Source: DATBAK01 sp038240075 (GTDB lineage Bacteria > Actinomycetota > Acidimicrobiia > IMCC26256 > PALSA-610). Taken from it: 64,000 bases of DNA. Below, piece by piece: positions 60,417 through 64,000 of the stretch (within the stretch, counting starts at the first letter, position 1; every line of letters begins with the position of its first letter). A program made the translations under genes and the position numbers. Location: the NCBI GenBank assembly GCA_038240075.1, contig JBBSEC010000008.1, positions 1 to 64,000 of the forward strand. Reading direction: 5' to 3'. The notes under the pieces were generated by a model. It worked only from the letters and a program-made list of their open reading frames with translations, had not been told where the DNA came from and searched no databases.

Positions 60417-60905
60417 CTGCGGTTCCTCCCCGAACATTGGACCTGGCGTGACGGTCCGGTCGAGCCAGGGTCCGCCGTCGTCGTCGACATCGACGGGGTC
60501 CTGTCGGATGCGTCGACGCGGCAGCACTACATCGAGGCGCCGCGCGCGAACTGGCGGGCGTTCTTCGATGCGTGCGGCGAAGACCCGGTGATCGAAGAGG
60601 TGCGCCGGTTGCTCGACCTGCTCGATCCCGAGCTCCGGATCGTGCTCCTCACGGCCCGCCCGCACCGGGTGCACGAGCTCACCGAGGCCTGGTTGCGGCG
60701 GTACCAGATCCGTTGGGATCTGCTCGTCATGCGGCCGTGGGGCGACTACGACCTCTCGCGCGACTTCAAGCAGTCGACGGTCTGGGAGCTGCGCTCCGCC
60801 GGCTTCGATCCGCGGCTGGCGTTCGAGGACGACCGGCGGAACGTCGAGATGTTCCGCTCCGAGGGCATTCCCTGCCTCTACGTCCATTCCGGCTACTACG
60901 ACTGA
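60417..60905 (+). CDS. HAD-superfamily phosphatase, PNK-3'-phosphatase-like, apparent CTG start
   Basis: 162 residues. HAD motif I is AVVVDIDGVLSD (DxD, residues 23-25), motif II threonine is in VLLTARP and the acidic motif IV is FEDDRRN, as in the phosphatase domain of polynucleotide kinase. The first in-frame standard start, GTG 60588, would delete motif I. The acs stop is in frame at 60411, so translation must begin within 60414-60480, where the only plausible codon is CTG 60417, placed 7 bases after GGAGGG. The substrate is unknown; nucleotides or nucleic-acid ends are possible. Confidence 0.75.
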   Translation: MRFLPEHWTWRDGPVEPGSAVVVDIDGVLSDASTRQHYIEAPRANWRAFFDACGEDPVIEEVRRLLDLLDPELRIVLLTARPHRVHELTEAWLRRYQIRWDLLVMRPWGDYDLSRDFKQSTVWELRSAGFDPRLAFEDDRRNVEMFRSEGIPCLYVHSGYYD

Positions 60906-60989
60906 GCGTGTGCTGAGAACGGGAAAATTCTTCGCGACGACGGTGTTACCTGGTCAAAGCGTCCGCTCGATTCCACAGGTGATCCCAAC

Positions 60990-61835
60990 ATGGTGAGAAA
61001 CACCACCAAGACCGTCATCCTCCTCACGTTCCTCGGAGTGCTGTTCCTCGGGGTCGGTTCCTTCTTCGGCCAGGGCGGGCTGCTCATCGGGCTCGCGCTG
61101 GGCCTCGTCTTCGTCGGCGGCTCCTACTGGTTCAGCGACAAGGTGGCCGTGAAGGCCGCCCGCGCCCGCGCGGTCACGGAGCAGGAGGCGCCGCAGCTCT
61201 ACGCGATCGTGCGCGACCTGACCCAGCGGGCCGACATGCCGATGCCCGCGATCTACATCGCGCCGGCCGAGCAGCCGAACGCGTTTGCGACCGGCCGCAA
61301 CGAGCACCATGCCGCGGTCGCCGTCACGCAGGGCCTCCTGCAGGTCGTCGACGAGAACGAGCTGCGTGGTGTGCTCGCCCACGAGATCTCCCACGTCCGC
61401 AACCACGACATCCTCATCGGGTCGGTCGCGGCCACCGTTGCGCTCGCGATCACGTTCCTCGCGCGCATGGTCATGTGGGGAGCGATGTTCGGCGGTGGTG
61501 GCCGCAACCGCGACGAGAACATCTTCGGTCTGCTCGCGATGTCGATCCTGGCGCCCCTTGCGGCCGGGCTGCTGCAGATGTCGCTCTCACGCTCGCGTGA
61601 GTACGAAGCCGACCGCAGCGGCGCCGAGCTGATCGGCACCGGTGAACCGTTGGCGACCGCGTTGCTGAAGCTCGACGCGTACGCACGCAAGGTGCCGATG
61701 GACATCGACCCCGCGCACGCGACGGCGTACATCATCAACCCGTTCACGGGCCGCAAGGTGAAGTTCGCGAACTGGTACTCGAGCCACCCGCCGACCGCCG
61801 ACCGGGTCGAGCGCCTGCGCCACCAGCACACGTGA
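60990..61835 (+). CDS. htpX: Zinc metalloprotease HtpX
   Basis: Membrane-bound M48 protease for quality control of membrane proteins, 281 residues. Two N-terminal spans (about 7-27 and 29-48), the zinc motif HEISH at 131-135 with E204 in REYEADR as third ligand, two further hydrophobic segments between, and the closing FSSHPPTADRVERL-like block (here YSSHPPTADRV). The 84-base gap upstream contains no clear promoter. Confidence 0.93.
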   Translation: MVRNTTKTVILLTFLGVLFLGVGSFFGQGGLLIGLALGLVFVGGSYWFSDKVAVKAARARAVTEQEAPQLYAIVRDLTQRADMPMPAIYIAPAEQPNAFATGRNEHHAAVAVTQGLLQVVDENELRGVLAHEISHVRNHDILIGSVAATVALAITFLARMVMWGAMFGGGGRNRDENIFGLLAMSILAPLAAGLLQMSLSRSREYEADRSGAELIGTGEPLATALLKLDAYARKVPMDIDPAHATAYIINPFTGRKVKFANWYSSHPPTADRVERLRHQHT

Positions 61836-61917
61836 TCGACGATGAGAACGCAGAACGACGTCGGGCGCGTCCGACACGTTGACACGCGCGGTTCTGGAGC
61901 CGTAACGCCGTCGGGGT

Positions 61918-62406
61918 TCAGTCGCGGAAGTTCGTGAACTGCAAGGGAACCTCGAAGTCGTGCTCGCGCAGCGCGGCGATCGCGGACTGCAGGTCGTCGC
62001 GCTTCTTGCCGGTCACGCGCAGCTGGTCTCCCTGCACCTGGTGCTGCACGCCTTTGAGACCGAGGCCCTTGATGTACTTGCCGATCTCGCGTGCCTTGTC
62101 GGTCGAGATGCCGACGTTCATGGTCGCCGACTGGCGCACACTTCCCTTCGTTGCTTCCTCCACCTTGCCGTACGAGAGGAGCTTCAGCGAGACCTTGCGT
62201 TTCACCAGCTTTTCCTCGAGCACCTGGACGAGTGCCTTGAGCCGGTCCTCGCTGGCCGACGCGAGCTCGATCGTCGACTCCTTGAGCTCGACCGAGCTTT
62301 CGGTGCCCTTGAAATCGAAGCGGGTCGCGACTTCCCGCGACGTCTGATCGACGGCATTACGAACTTCTTGCTGGTCGACTTCGGAGACGACATCGAACGA
62401 CGGCAT
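61918..62406 (-). CDS. yajQ: YajQ-family nucleotide-binding protein
   Basis: 162 residues covering the whole family: FDVVSEVDQQEVRNAVDQTSREVATRFDFKGT at the N-terminus, QSATMNVGISTDKAREIGKYIKGLGLKGVQHQVQGDQLRVTGKKRDDLQ in the second half, and the LQFTNFRD terminus. YajQ proteins have two ferredoxin-like folds and bind nucleotides; the Xanthomonas member binds c-di-GMP. ATG 62406 is the conserved MPSFD start. Convergent with htpX. Confidence 0.93.
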   Translation of the reverse strand: MPSFDVVSEVDQQEVRNAVDQTSREVATRFDFKGTESSVELKESTIELASASEDRLKALVQVLEEKLVKRKVSLKLLSYGKVEEATKGSVRQSATMNVGISTDKAREIGKYIKGLGLKGVQHQVQGDQLRVTGKKRDDLQSAIAALREHDFEVPLQFTNFRD

Positions 62407-62456
62407 GGCGGTAACTCCCTCGGAAGGTCTGTGCAGCGCGCTGCTAACGTAGCGCC

Positions 62457-62542
62457 GGGTCGGTACCCGAGAGGCCAAAGGGGACGGGCTGTAAACCCGT
62501 TGCGTTACCGCTACGTTGGTTCGAATCCAACCCGGCCCACCA
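62457..62542 (+). tRNA. tRNA-Tyr (GTA)
   Basis: Class II tRNA of 86 bases. Acceptor GGGTCGG pairs with CCGGCCC, anticodon loop CTGTAAA gives GTA, the variable arm is long, the T stem is GTTGG/CCAAC with TTCGAAT loop, discriminator A and CCA encoded. It runs on the plus strand away from yajQ. Confidence 0.95.
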
Positions 62543-62573
62543 CCGCCCTCTCCACGATGGCACACTGGGCTCC

Positions 62574-63116
62574 GTGGGAGTCGCGGGTCGGCGTTTCGCT
62601 CGGGGAGTCGGACTGTTCTTCGTGCTTCCCGCCGTCGTCGGCGGCGTGTTCGGCCTCGGCCTCGTCGCGTGCGGCTTCAACGTGGCGGTCGGCGGATCGA
62701 CGGGTGGGAGCTTCATCCGCGAGAACCACCTGAAGCCGATCGCGATCCCGGCGCACGCGTGCCCGTATCTCGACGCGGTTCACGTGACGTCCGCCGCGGG
62801 TCAGGCGTTCTGGGACGAACGGGATGCGTTCAAGAACCTGGGCACTCCCGCGGCTGACCAACGCCTCGACTCGGTCCTCGCTCCGTTTGACTTCGCGCTC
62901 CGAGGAACCGCGCCCCAGGTACCGGCTCGGTTGCGCGCCGAGCTCGTCGCCGTTGCGAAGCAGGTCGAGATCGGACGGGCACTGATCGCCTACCGACAGG
63001 CGGGAAGCCTGGCCTTCTTCCAATCGTTGACCGCCGGCACGATGTCGTTGAGTCACGCGTCGGACCTCGTCGGTCACGCGTGCGGCTTCCCGCACGCGCC
63101 CGACGCGTGGTTCTAG
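62574..63116 (+). CDS. Putative lipoprotein of unknown function
   Basis: 180 residues; a basic N-terminus, a hydrophobic run (about 12-32) and a lipobox-like LVAC with C33, so it may be exported and acylated. The rest is predicted soluble, with three cysteines, HACPYLDAVH and a C-terminal LVGHACGFPHAP. No family recognised. GTG 62574 is chosen as the first start giving a signal peptide. Lies between tRNA-Tyr and a convergent acetyltransferase. Confidence 0.6.
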   Translation: MGVAGRRFARGVGLFFVLPAVVGGVFGLGLVACGFNVAVGGSTGGSFIRENHLKPIAIPAHACPYLDAVHVTSAAGQAFWDERDAFKNLGTPAADQRLDSVLAPFDFALRGTAPQVPARLRAELVAVAKQVEIGRALIAYRQAGSLAFFQSLTAGTMSLSHASDLVGHACGFPHAPDAWF

Positions 63117-63120
63117 ACCG

Positions 63121-63615
63121 TCAGAGCAGGCGTTGCATGAGCACGACGTCGAGCCAGCGCCCGAACTTCCGGCCGACTTCGCGCTCCGTGCCGATCGCCT
63201 CGAATCCGCAACGTGCATGGAGCGCGATCGACGCTTCGTGATTGCCGACGATCCGGGCAATCGCGGAGTGGAATCCGTGCGCGCCGCCCAGCCGCATCAA
63301 CTCGCTCAGCAGGGCCGCGCCCACACCCGCGCCCCGGCACTCCCGGCTCACGTACACGGAATCCTCGACCGTCGTCGAGTACGCCGCGCGCGGGCGGTAC
63401 GGGCTCAACGATCCGAAGCCGAGCACCACGTCGTCGGCATCGGTCGCGACGATGGCGGGATGGCCGCCGGAGTGCTCGTCGAGCCAGGAGACCTGGTCTT
63501 CGATGCTGCGGGGAACGAGGTCGAACGTGACCGTCGATTCGAGCACTTCGGGGTTGTAGATCGAGCGGATCGCCTCGGCGTCGCGGCGCTCGGCGAGGCG
63601 AAGGTGCACGTCCAC
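63121..63615 (-). CDS. GNAT-family N-acetyltransferase, phosphinothricin-acetyltransferase-like
   Basis: 164 residues with the full GNAT fold: RLAERRDAEAIRSIYNPEVLESTVTF is typical of the PAT/YwnH subgroup, GFGSLSPYRPRAAYSTTVEDSVYVSRECRGAGVGAALLSEL holds the acetyl-CoA loop (RGAGVG), and HEASIALHARCGFEAIGTEREVGRKFGRWLDVVLMQ closes the domain. Probably acetylates a small amine; specificity unknown. Divergent from tRNA-Thr. Confidence 0.88.
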   Translation of the reverse strand: MDVHLRLAERRDAEAIRSIYNPEVLESTVTFDLVPRSIEDQVSWLDEHSGGHPAIVATDADDVVLGFGSLSPYRPRAAYSTTVEDSVYVSRECRGAGVGAALLSELMRLGGAHGFHSAIARIVGNHEASIALHARCGFEAIGTEREVGRKFGRWLDVVLMQRLL

Positions 63616-63643
63616 GCCTCGGAAGGTAGCGCGCGCCGTCCGC

Positions 63644-63649
63644 TATCCT
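63644..63649 (+). promoter_or_regulatory. Candidate -10 box for tRNA-Thr
   Basis: TATCCT ends 10 bases before the tRNA-Thr 5' end and matches the -10 consensus at 4 of 6 positions. No convincing -35 hexamer is visible 17 bases upstream. Confidence 0.3.
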
Positions 63650-63659
63650 GAGTGGGATT

Positions 63660-63732
63660 GCCCCCTTAGCTCAGACGGCAGAGCACTTCCATGGTAAGGA
63701 AGGGGTCTACGGTTCGATTCCGTAAGGGGGCT
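63660..63732 (+). tRNA. tRNA-Thr (GGT)
   Basis: 73 bases. Acceptor GCCCCCT/AGGGGGC, D stem GCTC/GAGC, anticodon stem CTTCC/GGAAG with loop ATGGTAA (anticodon GGT), T stem TACGG/CCGTA. Discriminator U; CCA is not encoded. Confidence 0.95.
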
Positions 63733-63760
63733 CCGGGGGCCTGTGCAGCAGGCCCCGCTT

Positions 63761-63837
63761 GGCGGAGTAGCTCAGTTGGCAAGAGCACACGGCTCATAAT
63801 CGTGGGGTCGCGGGTTCGAGTCCCGCCTCCGCTACCA
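63761..63837 (+). tRNA. tRNA-Met (CAT), elongator type
   Basis: 77 bases including encoded CCA. Acceptor GGCGGAG/CTCCGCT (first pair G-U), anticodon stem CACGG/TCGTG with loop CTCATAA, T stem GCGGG/CCCGC. The anticodon stem lacks the three consecutive G-C pairs of an initiator, so an elongator is likelier; a lysidine-modified tRNA-Ile2 with the same anticodon cannot be fully excluded. Confidence 0.9.
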
Positions 63838-63889
63838 GCCCCCGAAACCACCCACACCGTCACACCACCCGACCCGACGGAGAGTCTCA

Positions 63890-64000
63890 ATGGCCAAGGC
63901 GAAGTTCGAGCGGAACAAGCCGCATCTCAACATTGGGACGATTGGTCATATCGACCATGGGAAGACGACGCTGACGGCGGCGATCACGAAGGTGTTGCAC
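63890..64000 (+). CDS. tuf: Elongation factor Tu, N-terminal part (truncated by window edge)
   Basis: The first 37 codons, MAKAKFERNKPHLNIGTIG onward, contain the GTP-binding P-loop GHIDHGKT (GHVDHGKT in most bacteria). ATG 63890 follows GAGAG. It lies 52 bases after tRNA-Met. EF-Tu delivers aminoacyl-tRNA to the ribosome; a tRNA-tuf linkage is common. Confidence 0.95.
   Translation, partial: MAKAKFERNKPHLNIGTIGHIDHGKTTLTAAITKVLH

Overview
The window is 64 kb of very GC-rich, densely packed bacterial DNA. Mycothiol glycosyltransferase MshA, a Rex-led heme cluster, a proC plus excisionase-like HTH pair and an RsiG-like protein point to an actinobacterium. The b6f-style split cytochrome b and the two tandem complex I operons are unlike textbook Streptomyces or Mycobacterium. 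A deep-branching class such as Acidimicrobiia is my inference, not something proved by the sequence.

Layout. 1-3,600: end of a DUF2332 gene, a sugar isomerase-like/SDR pair, methionine aminopeptidase and a Fur-family regulator. 3,600-10,200: orphan peptide-type binding lipoprotein, SirB1-like, LON-domain, cysteine-less DksA-like and MoaD-like proteins, an RsiG-like candidate c-di-GMP anti-sigma, an XRE regulator, MshA and YbjN. 10,200-15,400: a hairpin repeat, proC, HTH, SAM hydrolase, a 29-residue membrane peptide, a 490 bp non-coding stretch with a 71 bp duplication, an acyl-CoA ligase and a membrane protein. 15,400-22,750: rex-cysG(N)-hemA-hemC-cobA/hemD-hemB-hemL, with a Rex-like operator in front. 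22,830-28,730 (minus strand): an eight-gene quinol:acceptor oxidoreductase operon with split cytochrome b, Rieske protein, diheme cytochrome c, a dicluster ferredoxin and three unrecognised membrane proteins. 28,850-45,590: a menaquinone-reductase-like flavoprotein followed by a complete 14-gene nuoA-N operon. 45,600-46,700: second copy of the hairpin repeat and a patatin-like lipase. 46,800-58,400: a second complex I operon, nuoABCDHIJKLMN, lacking nuoEFG and followed directly by a MidA/NDUFAF7-type methyltransferase. 58,450-64,000: acetyl-CoA synthetase, a HAD phosphatase with an apparent CTG start, HtpX, YajQ, three tRNAs (Tyr, Thr, Met), a GNAT protein and the start of tuf.

How it fits together. 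Most of the window is respiratory: heme supply under a redox sensor, a quinol-oxidising Rieske/cytochrome b complex, and two quinone-reducing complex I machines. The second complex I is the most interesting part. It has no NADH module. Its NuoD has tryptophan where the quinone-contacting tyrosine normally sits. It keeps the arginine that NDUFAF7 methylates in mammals, which the first NuoD has lost, and an NDUFAF7-like gene abuts its last subunit gene. Several intercistronic gaps in the nuo operons are bridged by short ATGA-linked minicistrons. All assignments come from reading the sequence; no database search was run.
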